Source: Ceratotherium simum simum (Eukaryota > Chordata > Mammalia > Perissodactyla > Rhinocerotidae). From it: DNA of 64,000 nt. The notes below the pieces were generated by a model. That model was not told the DNA's origin. It saw nothing but the letters and a program-made list of their open reading frames with translations, and did no database searches. How positions within the stretch are numbered: position 1 is the stretch's first letter; the number at the start of each line of letters is the position of its first letter. The position numbers and the translations under genes were made by a program. The DNA lies in the NCBI RefSeq assembly GCF_000283155.1, contig NW_004454265.1:1919786-1983785 (forward strand), given 5' to 3'. Positions 1 to 10,735 of the stretch are shown in pieces.

Positions 1-650
1 AAGAGTGTTACAGATTTTTATTCAGCATTCTACTTTTGAGATTCATCTGTGTTATTGTAGTAATGTATGTTAGTAGTATATTCCTTTTTATTGTTGAATA
101 GTTTTCTCTTATATGGATGTATCACTTTTTTTCTAGAATTTTATGTAAATGTAATCATATAGTAATATTTTGCATGTGGCTTCTTCTTATTGTTATCATA
201 ACGCTTTGATCTGGTCATCACTACTTTGTTCCTTTTTATTGCTAAATAGTGAGTAACATAGTTTATCTATTTTCCTGTTTATGGACTCCCAGGCTATTTC
301 TGTGTTTGGCTATTATGAATAAAGCTGCTATAAACATTTCTTTTTCAAGACTTTTTGTGGATTTCTATATTCATTTCTCCTAAGTAAATGTCTAGTAGAG
401 GAAATTCTGAGTCATAGGGTAGGTATCTGTTTTAGTTTTATAAGAAATAGTCAAATAGTTTTTCAAATGGTTTTCCATGGCTGTATCGTTTTATATTCCC
501 ACCAACCATGTTTATGAGTTCCAGTTACCAGCTCACCAACACTTCGTGGTGTTAGCCTTTTTAATTTTAGCCAAAGTGATGGGCTTGTAATGGCATCTTA
601 TGGTTTTAATTTGTATTTATGGTTTTAGCTTTTATGTTTGTGTCTATGAT
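1..650 (-). mobile_element. Old L1 3' end fragment, antisense
   Basis: This T-rich stretch matches, in reverse complement, the 3'UTR and terminal ORF2 region of an old mammalian L1. Recognisable cues are the 'gctattatgaataaagctgctataaacat' region at about 310-340 and the decayed 'caccaacactt' region at about 535. No reading frame survives. It ends near 650, where a different L1 3' end starts. The subfamily (L1MB to L1ME) is not resolved by eye. Confidence 0.75.
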
Positions 651-924
651 GCATTCAAATTAATTTTTTTATTGTCGTAAAAAACACATAAACTATAATT
701 TTTAACAGTTTTTCAGTATACATTTCAGTGTTGTTAACTATATACACATTGGTTTACAACTGATCTCTAGAACTTTTTCATCTTTCATGACTGAAACTCT
801 ATACCCATGGAACAATAACTCCCATTTTCGCCTTCCTCCCATCTCCTAGCAATCACCATTCTACTTTCTGTTTCTATGAGTTTTATTGCTTTAGACAACT
901 CATATATAAATAGAATAAATAGAA

Positions 925-1237
925 TCATGCAGTGTTTGTCTTTTTTGATTTGCTTATTTCATTTAGCATAATGTCCCAAGTTTTATCCATGTTGTGACGT
1001 GTGACAGGATTTCCTTCTTTTTCTTTATTCAAATCCACCAATGGACTTTTAAGTTGCTTCCACATCTTGGATATAGTGAATAATGCTACAATGAACACAA
1101 GTGTGCAAATATCTCTTAAAGATCCTGTTTTCACTTCTTTTTGGATATGTACCCAGAAGTGGGATTGCTGAATCATATGATAGTTCTATTTTTAATTTTT
1201 TGAGGAATCTCCATACTGTTTTCCATAGCAACTGCAC
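925..1237 (-). pseudogene. L1 ORF2 C-terminal remnant (split in two frames)
   Basis: Two overlapping minus-strand frames together cover the extreme ORF2 C-terminus. One (1,049-1,237) has [13 protein letters not shown] and AIPLLG. The other (925-1,176) has [17 protein letters not shown]. Both are typical of the last 150 residues of L1 ORF2. The jump between frames shows at least one frameshift. It is part of the 660-5,477 L1 and has no expected function. Confidence 0.8.
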
Positions 1238-1528
1238 CCATTTACAGTCCTACCAGCAGTGCATAAGGGTTCCAATTTCTCCACATCCTCACCAATGCTT
1301 GCTAACTTTTTTTTTGATAGTGGCCATCCTAACAGGTGTGAGGTGATATCTCTTGGTTTTGATTTGCATTTCGCTGATGATTTAGTAATGTTGAGAATCT
1401 TTTCATACGCCTATTGGCCATTTATATGTCTTCTTTAGAGAAATGTTTATTTGAGTCTTTTGACCAATTTTTAATCTGATTTTTTTTTGTTAATGAATTG
1501 TAGGAATTTTTTTTATATGTTCTGGATA

Positions 1529-1873
1529 TTAACCCCTTATCTGTGTATAGTTTGCAAATATTTTCTCCTGTTTGGTAGATTGTCTTTTCACTCTGTTGAT
1601 TTTTTTTCCTTTCCAGCACAGAAGTTTTGAAGTCTGTTGTAGTCCCATTTGTCTATTTTTGCTTTTTGTTACCTGTGCTTTTGGTGTCATATGCAAGAAA
1701 TCATTGCCCATTCCAATATCACAAAGCTCTTCCCCTATGTTTTCTCCTAGGAGTTTTATAGTTTTAGGTCTTATGTTTAGGTCTTTAATCCATTTTGAGT
1801 TAATTTTTATATGTGGTGTAAAATAAGGGTCCATCTTCATTTTTTGCATGTGGATATCCAGTTTTCCCAACAT
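1529..1873 (-). pseudogene. L1 ORF2 fragment, C-terminal region
   Basis: This 114-residue minus-strand frame is recognisably L1 ORF2, upstream of the cysteine-rich C-terminus. It has a [17 protein letters not shown] block followed by RPKTIKLLGENIG and an IGMGNDFL segment, in the usual order. Intact L1 ORF2 is about 1,275 residues, so this is a small surviving open piece of a dead copy. The start methionine is incidental. Confidence 0.88.
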
Positions 1874-3150
1874 TTATTGAAAAGACTCATTTCCTTCTTG
1901 TGTAGTCTTGTTACCATTGTCATTACCGTTGTAAGATCATTTGACCATATACATGAGGGTTTATTTCTGGGCTCTCTATTCTGGTCCATATGTCTGTCTG
2001 TGTGCCAATATCATACTGTTTTGATTACTGTAACTTTGTAATATATTTTGAAATCAGGAAGTTTGAGGCCTTTAGCTTTGTTCTTTCTCAAGATTGTTTT
2101 GGCTCTTTGGGGTCCTTTGAGATTCCATATCAATTAAAGATTTTTTTTTCTATTTCTGCAAAAAATGCCATTCAAATTTTGGTAGGGATTGCATTGAATC
2201 TGTAGATAGCTTTGATAGTAGGAAATTTTAACAATATTAAGTCTTGCCAAGCCATGAACATGGATGTCTTTCCATTTATTTGTGTCATATTTAATTTCTT
2301 CCAACAGTGTTTTGTAGTTTACAGTATATAATACTTTTGCTTCTTTGGTTAAGTTTATTCCTAAGCCTTTTGTTCTTTTTAATGCTATCATAAGTGGGAT
2401 TGTTTTCTAGATTTCCTTTTTGGATTGTTCATTGTTAGTTGATAGAAATGCAACAGATTTTTGAGTGTTGATTCTGTAACCTGTAACTTTATTGAATTTG
2501 TTTATTAGATATAACAATTTGTGTGTTATCTTAGGATTTTCTACACATAGATCAGATCATCTGTAAACCAGAGGTAATGTTACTTCTTCCTTTCCAATTT
2601 GGATGCCTTTTATATCTTTTTCTTGCCTAATTGTTCTGGCTAGGAATTCCAGGACTGTGTTGAAAAGAAGTGGCAAACCTGGGCATCCTTACCTTCTTCC
2701 TGATCTTAGAAGAAAAGCTTTCAGTTTTTCGCTGTTGAGTATGATGTTAGCTCTGGGCCTTTTGTGTATGCCCTTTATTATGTTGGGGTACTTTCCTTCT
2801 ATTCCTGATTTGTTGAGTGCTTTCCAATTTTGTTAAATGATTTTTTCTACATCAATTGAGATGATCATGTAATTTTTGTTCTTCATTCTGTTAATGTAGT
2901 ATATTACATTTATTGATTTTTGTATATTCAATGATCCTTGCATTCAAGGGATAACTTTTATTTGGTTGTGGTGTATAATTGTTTTAATGCGCTATTGAAC
3001 TTGTTTTGCTAGTATTTTGTTGAGGTTTTGCATCAATATTCATCGTGGATGTTGGTTTGTAGTTTTCTTGTAGTATCTTTGTCTGACTTTGGTGTCAGGA
3101 TAATAATGCTGGCTCATAAAATGAGTTTGGAATTGTTTCCTCCTCTTCAA

Positions 3151-3399
3151 TTTTTTTTTTTTTTTTGTGAGGAAGACTAGCCCTGAGCTAACATCTGTTG
3201 CCAATCCTCCTCTTTTTGCTGAGAAAGATTGCCCTGGGCTAACATCTGTGCCCATTTTCCTCTACTTTATATGTGGGGCGCCTGCCACAGCATGGGTTGA
3301 TAAGCAGTCGTAGGTCTGCGTCTGGGATCTGAACCTGTGAACCCTGGGCCCCTGAAGCAGAGTGCACGAACTTAACCACTGTGCCACTGGGCCGGCCCC
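3151..3399 (-). mobile_element. ERE SINE, antisense
   Basis: A tRNA-headed ERE in reverse orientation: poly-T at 3,151, two cttcctc/gttagctcag body units, then the head ending in ggccggcccc. The flanks carry an imperfect TSD, cctcctcttcaa at 3,139-3,150 and cctcctcttgaa at 3,400-3,411. It interrupts ORF2 of the host L1. Confidence 0.92.
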
Positions 3400-3441
3400 C
3401 CTCCTCTTGAATTTTTTGGGAAAGTTTGAGAGGGACTGGCA

Positions 3442-3639
3442 TTAATTCTTGTTAAATGTTTGGTAGAATTCTCCAGTGAAGCCATCTGGTCCTGGGCGCT
3501 TATTTGTTGGGAGGTTTTTGATTAATAATTTAGCCTTCTTACTTGTTATAGATCTGTTCAGATTTTCTATTTCTTCATGATTTAGTCTTGGTAGATTGTA
3601 TATTTCTAGGAATTTATTCATTTCTTTTAGGTTATCCAA
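3442..3639 (-). pseudogene. L1 ORF2 reverse-transcriptase core fragment
   Basis: This 65-residue minus-strand frame contains the L1 reverse-transcriptase entry region: ENLNRSITSKKAKLLIKNLP followed by PGPDGFTGEFYQT, diagnostic of L1 ORF2. The catalytic FADD-type motif lies outside the frame and is not readable here. An ERE sits just downstream in element orientation. The copy is dead. Confidence 0.9.
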
Positions 3640-4000
3640 TTTATTGGTGTATACTTGTTCAGAGTAGTCTCATAATCCTTTTTATTTCTTTGGTGTCAGT
3701 TGTAATAGTTCCTCTTTCATATCTGATTTTAATTATTTGAGTCTCCATTTTTTCTTAGTTAATCTAGTTAAGGGCTTGCCAATTTGTTGATCTTTTCAAG
3801 AAGCAAACTCTTAGTTTCATTTTTTTTTTTAAATTGGTTTTCTATACTCTATTTTGATATTTCTGCTCTAATCATTATTAATCCCTTCCTTCTGCTAACT
3901 TTTTGGTGGAGTTCTTCTTTTTCAGGGTCCTTGAGATGTAGAGTTAGGTTGTTGGTTTGAGATCTTTGTCTTTTTTAATGTATGCATGTCCTGCTATAAA

Positions 4001-4198
4001 CTACCCTCTTAGGACCGCTTTTGTTGCAACCCATGAGTTTTGGTATGTTGTGTTTTCATTTTCATTTGTCTCAAGATATTTTCTAATTTCCTTTGTGATT
4101 TCTTCCTTGACCCATTGGTTTTTTAAGAGTATGTTGTTGAATTTCCACATATTTATGGATTTTGCAGTTTTCCTGTTGCTGTTGATTTCTAGGTTCAC
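4001..4198 (-). pseudogene. L1 ORF2 fragment between endonuclease and RT
   Basis: This 65-residue minus-strand frame has the linker block NMWKFNNILLKNQWVKEEI and KYLETNENENTTYQNSW, which in L1 ORF2 lies between the endonuclease and reverse-transcriptase domains. It belongs to the same broken copy as the RT fragment at 3.4-3.6 kb. Confidence 0.88.
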
Positions 4199-4418
4199 TC
4201 CAATATGGTCAGAAAGGATACTTCATATGAGTTCAGTTTTCTTAAATTTGTTAAGACTTGTTTTGTTTCCTAACATCTGATCTGTCCCGGAGAATGTTCC
4301 ATGTGCACTTGAGAAGAATGTGTATTCTGCTGCTGTTGGGTGGAATGTTCTGTATATGACTGTTAGATCCAGTTGGTCTACAGTGTTATTCAGGCCTCTG
4401 TTTCCTTATAGATCTTCT

Positions 4419-4635
4419 TTTATTATTTTTTTTAATAATTTTATTTATTTATTTTTTCCCCCAAAGCCCCAGTAGATAGCTGCATGTCATAGCTGCACAT
4501 CCCTCCAGTTGCTGTATGTGGGATGCGGCCCGAGCATGGCCAGAGAAGTGGTGCATTGGTGCGCGCCCGGGATCTGAACCTGGGCCGCCAGCAGCGGAGC
4601 ACGCGCACTTAACCGCTAAGCCACGGGGCCGGCCC
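4419..4635 (-). mobile_element. ERE SINE, body-I type, perfect TSD
   Basis: Antisense ERE with a TTTA-rich tail, then the ccccaaagccccagtagata body and a CpG-rich tRNA-like head ending in ggggccggcccc. A perfect 15-bp TSD, ccttatagatcttct, lies at 4,404-4,418 and 4,636-4,650. This shows a fairly recent insertion into the older L1. Confidence 0.95.
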
Positions 4636-4709
4636 CCTTATAGATCTTCTATCTGGTTGTTTTTTACATTATTGAAAGTAGAGTATTGAAATTTCATGTT
4701 ATTATTGTG

Positions 4710-4952
4710 TTACCTTATTTCTCCCTTCAATTCTGTCAATGTTTGCTTCATATATTTGAGTAACTTGATATTAGGTGTAAATATATTTATAATTGTTATA
4801 ACTTCCTGGTGAGTTGACTCTTTTACTATTACATAGTATCCTTTGCATCTTGTGACAGTTTTTGACTTAAAGTCTATTTTGTCTGATATAAATATATCCG
4901 TCCCTACCTCTGTTTTGGTTACCATTTGCTTGGAATGGTAACCATTTTCCAT
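4710..4952 (-). pseudogene. L1 ORF2 endonuclease-domain fragment
   Basis: This 80-residue minus-strand frame corresponds to the middle of the L1 AP-like endonuclease. It has FISDKIDFKSKTVTR, a decayed YVIVKEST block, then ITIINIFTPNIKLLKYMKQT matching the family's 'INIYAPN' region. Flanking frames are broken. Confidence 0.85.
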
Positions 4953-5477
4953 CCTTTTTCCATCCTTTCACTTTCAGCTGATTTCTATCTGTATACCTAA
5001 GGTGAGTCTCTTGTAGAAAGCATATAATTGCATCTTGTTTTTTAAATACATTTATCTAGTCTACATCTTTTGATTGGCGAGTTTAAGCCATTTACATTTA
5101 AAGTAATTACTGATATGGAGAGACATACTATTGCCATTTTGTTAGTTGTTTTCTATCTTGTAGCTATTATGTCTCTCTTTTCCTCTCTTGCTGCTATCCT
5201 TTGTGTTTTCTTGAGTTTTTAAATTAACATGCTTTGATTCCTTTTTTTCTTTTGTATATCTTCTATAGGTATTTTCTTTGTGGCTGCCATGGGACTTACA
5301 TAAAACATGTTACAATTAGGAAAATCTATTTTAAGCTAATAACAACTTTATTTCAATCATATACAAAAACTCTGCTCTTTTACATCTGCCCACTCCCACT
5401 TTATGTTATTGATGTCACAAATTACATTGTTACATATTGTGTATCTATTAACCTAGTTTTATAGTTATTTAATTTTT

Positions 5478-5771
5478 TTTTTTTTTTTCAGGAAGATCAG
5501 CCCTGAGCTAACATCCATGCCAATCCCCCTCTTTTTGCTGAGGAAGACCGGCTCTGAGCTAACATCTATTGCCAATCCTCCTCTTTTTTTTCCCCAAAGC
5601 CCCAGGAGATAGTTGTATGTCATAGTTGCACATCCTTCTAGTTGCTATATGTGGGATGCCGCCTCAGCATGGCCGGAGAAGTGGTGTGTCGGTGTGCGCC
5701 CGGGATCTGAACCTGGGTCGCCAGTAGCGGAGCACACGCACTTAACCGCTAAGCCATGGGGCCGGCCCCCA
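5478..5771 (-). mobile_element. Composite ERE (body II joined to body I), antisense
   Basis: A longer antisense ERE. After poly-T come two aggaaga/gagctaacatc units (body II), then ccccaaagccccaggagata (body I), then the tRNA-like head ending in ggggccggcccc. The 18-bp TSD tatagttatttaattttt is at 5,460-5,477 and 5,772-5,789. It marks the junction between the 5' end of one L1 and the 3' end of the next. Two body modules in one element distinguish it from the shorter EREs at 4.4 and 7.0 kb. Confidence 0.93.
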
Positions 5772-5789
5772 TATAGTTATTTAATTTTT

Positions 5790-6967
5790 AAAGACTTAAT
5801 TTTTTTAGAGTAGTTTTAGGGTCATAGCAAAATTGAGAAGAAGATATAGAAATTCCCATATACCCTCTGCCACTACACATGCGTAGTCTCCCCATTATCA
5901 GCATCCCCCATACCAGAGTGCTACATTTGTTACAATTGATGAACCTACATTGACACATTGTGATTGCCCAAAGCCCATAGTTTGCATTAGGGTTCACCCT
6001 TGGTGTTATATAGTCTATGGGTTTAGACAAATGTATAATGACATGTAATGTCTCTTTGACATTATAGTTTCGTACATAGTAATTTCACTGCCCTAAAAAT
6101 CCTCTCTGCTCTGCCTTTTCACCCTCCCCCTTTCTCCCCAACCTCTGGTAACCACTGATATTTTTACTGTCTCCATAGTTTTACCTTTTCCAGAATGTCA
6201 TGTAGTTGAAATCATACAGTATGTAGCCTTTTCAGATTGGCTTCTCTTACTTAGTAACATGCAGTTAAGATTCCTCTATGTCTTTTCATGGCTTGATAGC
6301 TCATTTCTTTTTAGTGCTATATAAGACTCCGTTGTCTGTATGTACCACAGTTTATTTATCCATTCACCTACTAAAGGACATCTAGGTTGCTTCCAGGTTT
6401 GGGCAGTTATGTATAAAGCTGCTATAAACATCCATATGCAGGTTTTTGTGTGGACATGTTTTCAACTTCTTTGGGTAAAACCAAGGAGCACCATTGCTGG
6501 ATCATATAGTAAGATTATGATGATGAGCTTTGTGAGAAATTGCCAGACTGTCTTCCAAAGTGGCTGTACCGTTTTGCTTTCCTACCAGCAATGAATGAGA
6601 GTTCCTATTGCTCCACATCCTCACCAGCATTTGGTGAAAGGCATTGCCCGTATTCTGTATTTTGGCCAATTGAATAGGTTTTTAGTGGGATCTCATTGTT
6701 ATTTTAATGTGCCTTTCCCTAGTGACATATGATGTGGAATATCTTTTCATATGCTTATTTGCCTTCTGTATGTCTTCTTTGGTGAGTTGTCTCTTAAGGT
6801 CTTTGGCCCATATTTGTATTGGGCTGTTTGTTTTCTTATTGTAGGGTTTGAAGAGTTCTTTCTATGTTTTAGATAATAGTCCTTTATCAGATGTGTCTTT
6901 TGCAAATATTTTCTCCCAGTCTGTGGTTTGTCATCTTATTCTCTTGAATAAGTCTTTTGCAGAGTAG
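5790..6967 (-). mobile_element. L1MB-like copy, antisense, part 1 (3'UTR and ORF2 end)
   Basis: In reverse complement this is an L1 with the 'agcaaaattgag' 3'UTR seen in L1MB-type elements, running into the ORF2 C-terminal region. It breaks off at about 6,967 at 'cttttgcagagta'. The expected continuation ('gaagttttaaattttaatg') reappears at about 9,760. About 2.8 kb of younger sequence therefore split it. Confidence 0.85.
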
Positions 6968-7038
6968 GTTTTTTTTTTTTTTTGTATCAGACTGATATTT
7001 TTAAGGGGAAAATATGTGGCATTTTCAAGCTACATTTT
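6968..7038 (-). mobile_element. Poly-T and short retroelement scrap
   Basis: A T-run at about 6,969-6,981 followed by about 55 bp that also resumes past the ERE at 7,282. The poly-T suggests the tail of an antisense retroelement inserted in the L1MB-like copy. Its family is not identified. Confidence 0.4.
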
Positions 7039-7281
7039 TTTGTGTGGCTGTGAGGAAGATTAGCCTCGAGCTAACGTCGGATGCCAATCCTCCTCGTTTT
7101 GCTGAGGAAGATTGACCCTGGTCTAACATATGCACCCATCTTCCTTTACTTTATATAGGACACTGCCACAGCATGGCTTGACAAGCAGTGTGTCGGTGCA
7201 CGCCCGGGATCTGAACCTGCGAACCCCGGGCCGCCAAAGCAGAGTGCGCGCCCTTAACCACTACGCCACTGGGCCGGCCCC
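7039..7281 (-). mobile_element. ERE SINE, body-II type, antisense
   Basis: Antisense ERE with two body-II units, an actttatat/ggacactgccacagcatgg block and the tRNA-like head ending gggccggcccc. The TSD is imperfect (12 of 14): tcaagctacatttt at 7,025-7,038 and tcaaactacgtttt at 7,282-7,295. The divergence suggests an older insertion than those at 4.4 or 10.5 kb. Confidence 0.92.
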
Positions 7282-7295
7282 TCAAACTACGTTTT

Positions 7296-7510
7296 ATAAA
7301 CAACTTCAAAATCCTTATCACTCAAATTATTTCCATGTTCTTTTTTTTTTAAATTTTTTTCTTGTGATAAGTTTTAAGATCTACTCTCTTTGCAACTTTC
7401 ACATATGCAATACAGATTATTAACTGTAGTCACCATACTGTACGTTACATCCTCATGACCTAATTATTTTATAACTGGAAGTTTATACTTTTTGACCCCC
7501 TTCATTCACC
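7296..7510 (-). mobile_element. L1 3'UTR fragment (L1MA-like), antisense
   Basis: After a T-run at about 7,340 the sequence 'cttgtgataag', 'agatctactctctttgcaactttc' and 'taactgtagtcaccatactgta' matches the 3'UTR of mid-age L1 copies. The same block occurs at 27.2 kb. The first 45 bp or so are unassigned. Confidence 0.65.
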
Positions 7511-8491
7511 CATTTTTAAGAAGTTAAAAATTTTTTAAAAAATTGTTTTATTGAGGTCATATTGGTTTATAACGTTGTGTAAATTTCAGGTGTACGTTAT
7601 TATATTTCGGCTTCTGTATAGACTGCATCATGTTCACCACCAAAAGTCTAGTTTTCATCTGTCACTGTACGAATGTGCCCCTTTACCTCTTTTGCCCTCC
7701 CCCCAACCCCCTACCCCTCTGGTAACTACTGATCTGTTCTTCTTGTTTATCTTCCACATATGAGTGAAATCATACGGTATTTTTCTCTCTCTGTCTGACT
7801 TATTTTGCTTAGCATAATACCTTCAAGGTCCATCCATGTCGTCACAAATGGCATGATTTTGCCTTTTTTTATGGCTGATTAGTATTCCATTGTATAAATA
7901 TACCACATCTTTATCCATTCATCCATTGATGGTTGCTTCCATATCTTGGCTATTGTGAATAATGCTGCAATGAACATAGGGGTGCATAAATCTTTTTAAA
8001 TTATTGATTTCGTTGGATAAATACCCCCTAGTGGGATAGCTGGATCATATGGTATTTCTATTTTTAATTTTTTGAGAAATCTCCATACTGTTTTCCAAAA
8101 TGGCTGCACCAGTTTGCATTCCTACCAGCAATTTATGAGGGTTCCCTTTTCTCCACATCCTCTCCAACACTTATTTCTTGTTTTGTTAATTATAACCATT
8201 CTGATGGGTGTGAAGTGAGATGTCATTGTGGTTTAGATTTGCATTTCCCTAATAATTAGTTATGTTGAACATCTTTTCATGTGCCTGTTGGCCATCTGTG
8301 TATCTTCTTTGGAAAAATGCCTCTGGCCATTTTTTGGTCAGGTGTTCGTTTTTTTGTGTTGAGTTGTATGATTTCTTTATATAGTTTGGTAATTAACCCT
8401 TTGTTGGATATATGATTTGCAAACATTTTCTACCAGTTGGTGGGTTGTCTTTTCATTTTGTTTATGGTTTCCTTTGCTGTGCAGAAGCCTT

Positions 8492-8710
8492 TTAGCCTGA
8501 AGTAGTACCATTTATTTTTTCTTGTGTTTCACTTGCCTGAGCAGACATGGTATTTGGAAAGATACTGCTAAGACTGATGTCAAAGAATGTACTGCCTATA
8601 TTTTCTTCTAGGATTTTTATGGTTTCAGGTCTTACATTCAAGTCTTTAATCCATTTTGAGTTAATTTTTGTATATCGCGTTAGATAGTGGTCTACTTTCA
8701 TTCTTTGCAT
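8492..8710 (-). pseudogene. L1 ORF2 C-terminal fragment of the younger L1
   Basis: This 72-residue minus-strand frame has [20 protein letters not shown] followed by [15 protein letters not shown], the same ORF2 block seen at 1.5-1.9 kb but closer to the family consensus. It confirms the element's identity and strand. Stops on both sides show ORF2 is disrupted. Confidence 0.88.
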
Positions 8711-9488
8711 GTGGCTGTCCAGTTTTGCCTACACCATTTGTTGAAAGGACTTTCCTTCTCCATTGTATGTTCTTGGCTCCTTTGTCGAAGATTAGCTGTC
8801 CATAGATGTGTGGTTTTATTTCTGTGCTCTCAATTCTGTTTCATTGATCTGTGTCTGTTTTTGTGCCAGTACCGTGCTGTTTTGATTACTATAGCTTTGT
8901 AGTATATTTTGAAATCAAGGAATGTGATACCTTCAGCTTTGTTCTTTTTTATCAGGATTGCTTTGGCTATTTGGGGTCTTTTGTTGTTTCATATAAATTT
9001 TAGGATTCTTTGTTCTATTTCCATGAAGAATGTCATTGTGATTCTAATTGGGATTGCATTGATTTGTAGATTGTTTTAAGGTAATATGGACATTTTAACT
9101 ATGTTTATTCTTCCAAGCCATGAGAATGGAATATCTTTCCATTTCTTTATGTCTTCTTTGATTTCTTTCAATAATATCCTTTTGCTTTCAGTTTATAGGT
9201 CTTTCATCTCCTTGGTTAAATTTATTCCTGGGTATTTTATTCTTTTTGTTGCAATTGTAAACAGGATTTTATTCTTGATTTCTCTTTCTGCTAGTTTGTT
9301 ATTAGTGTAGAGAAGTGGGACTCATTTTTGTATGTTGATTTTGTACCCTGCAGCTTTACTGTATTTGTTGATTATCTCTCATAGTTTTTTGGTGGATTCT
9401 TTAGGGTTTTCTGTCTATAGAATCATGTCATCGGCAAATAGTGACAGTTTTACTTTTTCCTTTCCAATTTGGATCCCTTTCTTTCTTT

Positions 9489-9715
9489 CTTTTTGTGAGA
9501 TCAGCCCTGTGCTAACATCTGCCAGTCCTCCTCTTTTTTTCTTTGCTGAGGAAGACTGGCCCCGGGGCTAACATCCGTGTCCATCTTCCTCCACTTTATG
9601 TGGGATGCCGCCACAGCATGGCTTGCCAGGCAGTGTGGCGGTGCGTGCCCAGGATCCGAACCGGCAAACCCCAGAGTGCACGCACTTAACCGCTTGTGCC
9701 ACTGGGCCAGCCCCT
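9489..9715 (-). mobile_element. ERE SINE, antisense, inside the younger L1
   Basis: Antisense body-II ERE with a partly deleted head (short between 'gatccgaaccggcaaacccc' and 'agagtgcacgcac'). The TSD ggatccctttctttcttt at 9,471-9,488 and ggatccctttatttcttt at 9,716-9,733 matches at 17 of 18 bases. It post-dates the younger L1 and is among the latest events in the nest. Confidence 0.93.
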
Positions 9716-9755
9716 GGATCCCTTTATTTCTTTTTCTTACCTAATTGCTCTGGCT

Positions 9756-10517
9756 AAAAGAAGTTTTAAATTTTAATGAAGTCCAGCTTTCATGGATTGT
9801 GCCCTTGGTGTTTTATCTGAAAAGTCACCACCATATCTAAGGTCATCTAGGTTTTCTCCTGCATTATCTCATAGGAGTTTTATTGTTTGTGTTTTACACT
9901 TAGGTGTGTGATCCATTTTGCATTAATTTTTGTGAAGGGTATAAGGTCAGTGTCTAGATTAAATTTTTTTCCATGTGTGTGTCCAGGTGTTCCAGCACCG
10001 ATTGTTGAAAAGACTGTCTTTGCTCCATTGTGTTGCTTTTTCTCCTTTGTCAAAGATCAGCTGATTATATTTATCTGAATCTGTTTCTGGGCTCTCTGTT
10101 TCGTTCCATTGATCTGTTCATCTGTTCTTTTGCAAACACCACAGTGTCTTGTTTATTGTAGCCTTGAAGTCCAGTAATCTCAGTCCTCCAACATGTTCTC
10201 CTTCAGTACTATGTGGCCTGTCCATATAACTTAAGAATCAGTTTGTTGATATCCACAAAATAACTTGCTGGGATTTTGATTGGGATTGCATTGAATCTAG
10301 AGATCAAGTTAGGAATAACTGTTGTGTTGGCAATATTAAGTCTTCATATCCATGAAAATGGAATATCACTCCATTTATTTAGTTCTTTGATTTTGTTCAT
10401 CGGAATTTTGTAATTTTTCTAAAATAGATACTGTACATATTTCGTTAGAGTTATACTTAGATTTATACCTAAGTACTTAATTTTTTTGGGTGCTAATGTA
10501 AAGAGTATTGTGTTTTA
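9756..10517 (-). mobile_element. L1MB-like copy, antisense, part 2 (ORF2 C-terminal)
   Basis: This resumes the copy broken at 6,967. It begins 'gaagttttaaattttaatg', in register with the L1 region that should follow 'cttttgcagagta', and continues through ORF2 sequence such as 'atatccacaaaataacttgc' and 'gggattgcattgaatcta'. It is interrupted at 10,517 by an ERE. Confidence 0.85.
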
Positions 10518-10696
10518 GGGCCGGCCCCGTGGCTTGGTGGTTAAGTGCGTGCGCTCCGATGCTGGTGGCCCGGGTTCGGATCCCGAGCGCGCACCGAGGC
10601 ACCACTTCTCCGTCCATCCTGAGGCCGAGTCCCACATGCGGCAACTAGAGGGATGTGCAGCTATGACATACAACTAACTACTGGGGCTTTGGGGGG

Positions 10697-10727
<31 letters not shown>

Positions 10728-10735
10728 AAAAAAAA
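10518..10735 (+). mobile_element. ERE SINE, sense, perfect 17-bp TSD
   Basis: A complete sense-strand ERE. The head is gggccggccccgtggcttgg with an A-box-like tggcttggtgg and a B-box-like ggttcggatcc. Body I ends ggggctttgggg and is followed by a long A-tail. The TSD aagagtattgtgtttta is perfect at 10,501-10,517 and 10,736-10,752. This is a recent insertion, and the long tail probably varies in length between individuals. Confidence 0.96.

Larger units (their letters stand above)
660..5477 (-). mobile_element. Mid-age L1, antisense, 3'UTR to inter-ORF region
   Basis: On the minus strand this is an L1 missing its 5' end. The 3'UTR lies at about 660-930, ORF2 runs from about 5,110 down to about 925, and part of the inter-ORF spacer lies at 5,110-5,477. 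Minus-strand frames keep L1 ORF2 landmarks in the right order: the C-terminal region (1,529-1,873), the reverse-transcriptase core with PGPDGFTGEFYQT (3,442-3,639) and endonuclease-domain sequence (4,710-4,952). Frameshifts and stops break ORF2 throughout, so it is dead. Three EREs interrupt it or abut it (3.15, 4.42 and 5.48 kb). Confidence 0.9.
7511..9755 (-). mobile_element. Younger perissodactyl-type L1, 5'-truncated, antisense
   Basis: This is the least decayed long L1 in the window. The 3' end begins 'ttttattgaggtcatattgg', followed by the 3'UTR segment with 'ccaccaaaagtctag' and 'cacatatgagtgaaatcatac', then terminal ORF2. It stops at about 9,755 (5' truncation), where the disrupted L1MB-like copy resumes. 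An ERE lies inside at 9.49-9.71 kb. Several minus-strand ORF2 frames are readable but short, so it is inactive. Confidence 0.88.

Noticed and set aside
3957..4280. 107-residue hydrophobic + strand frame (and similar ones at 28,135, 53,490 and 9,332)
   Set aside because: These are antisense shadows of minus-strand L1 ORF2. A-rich ORF2 read backwards gives Phe/Leu/Ser-rich frames.
10518..10590. tRNA gene suggested by A- and B-box-like sequence
   Set aside because: It is the tRNA-derived head of an ERE SINE, with a TSD and A-tail. It does not form a full tRNA cloverleaf gene.
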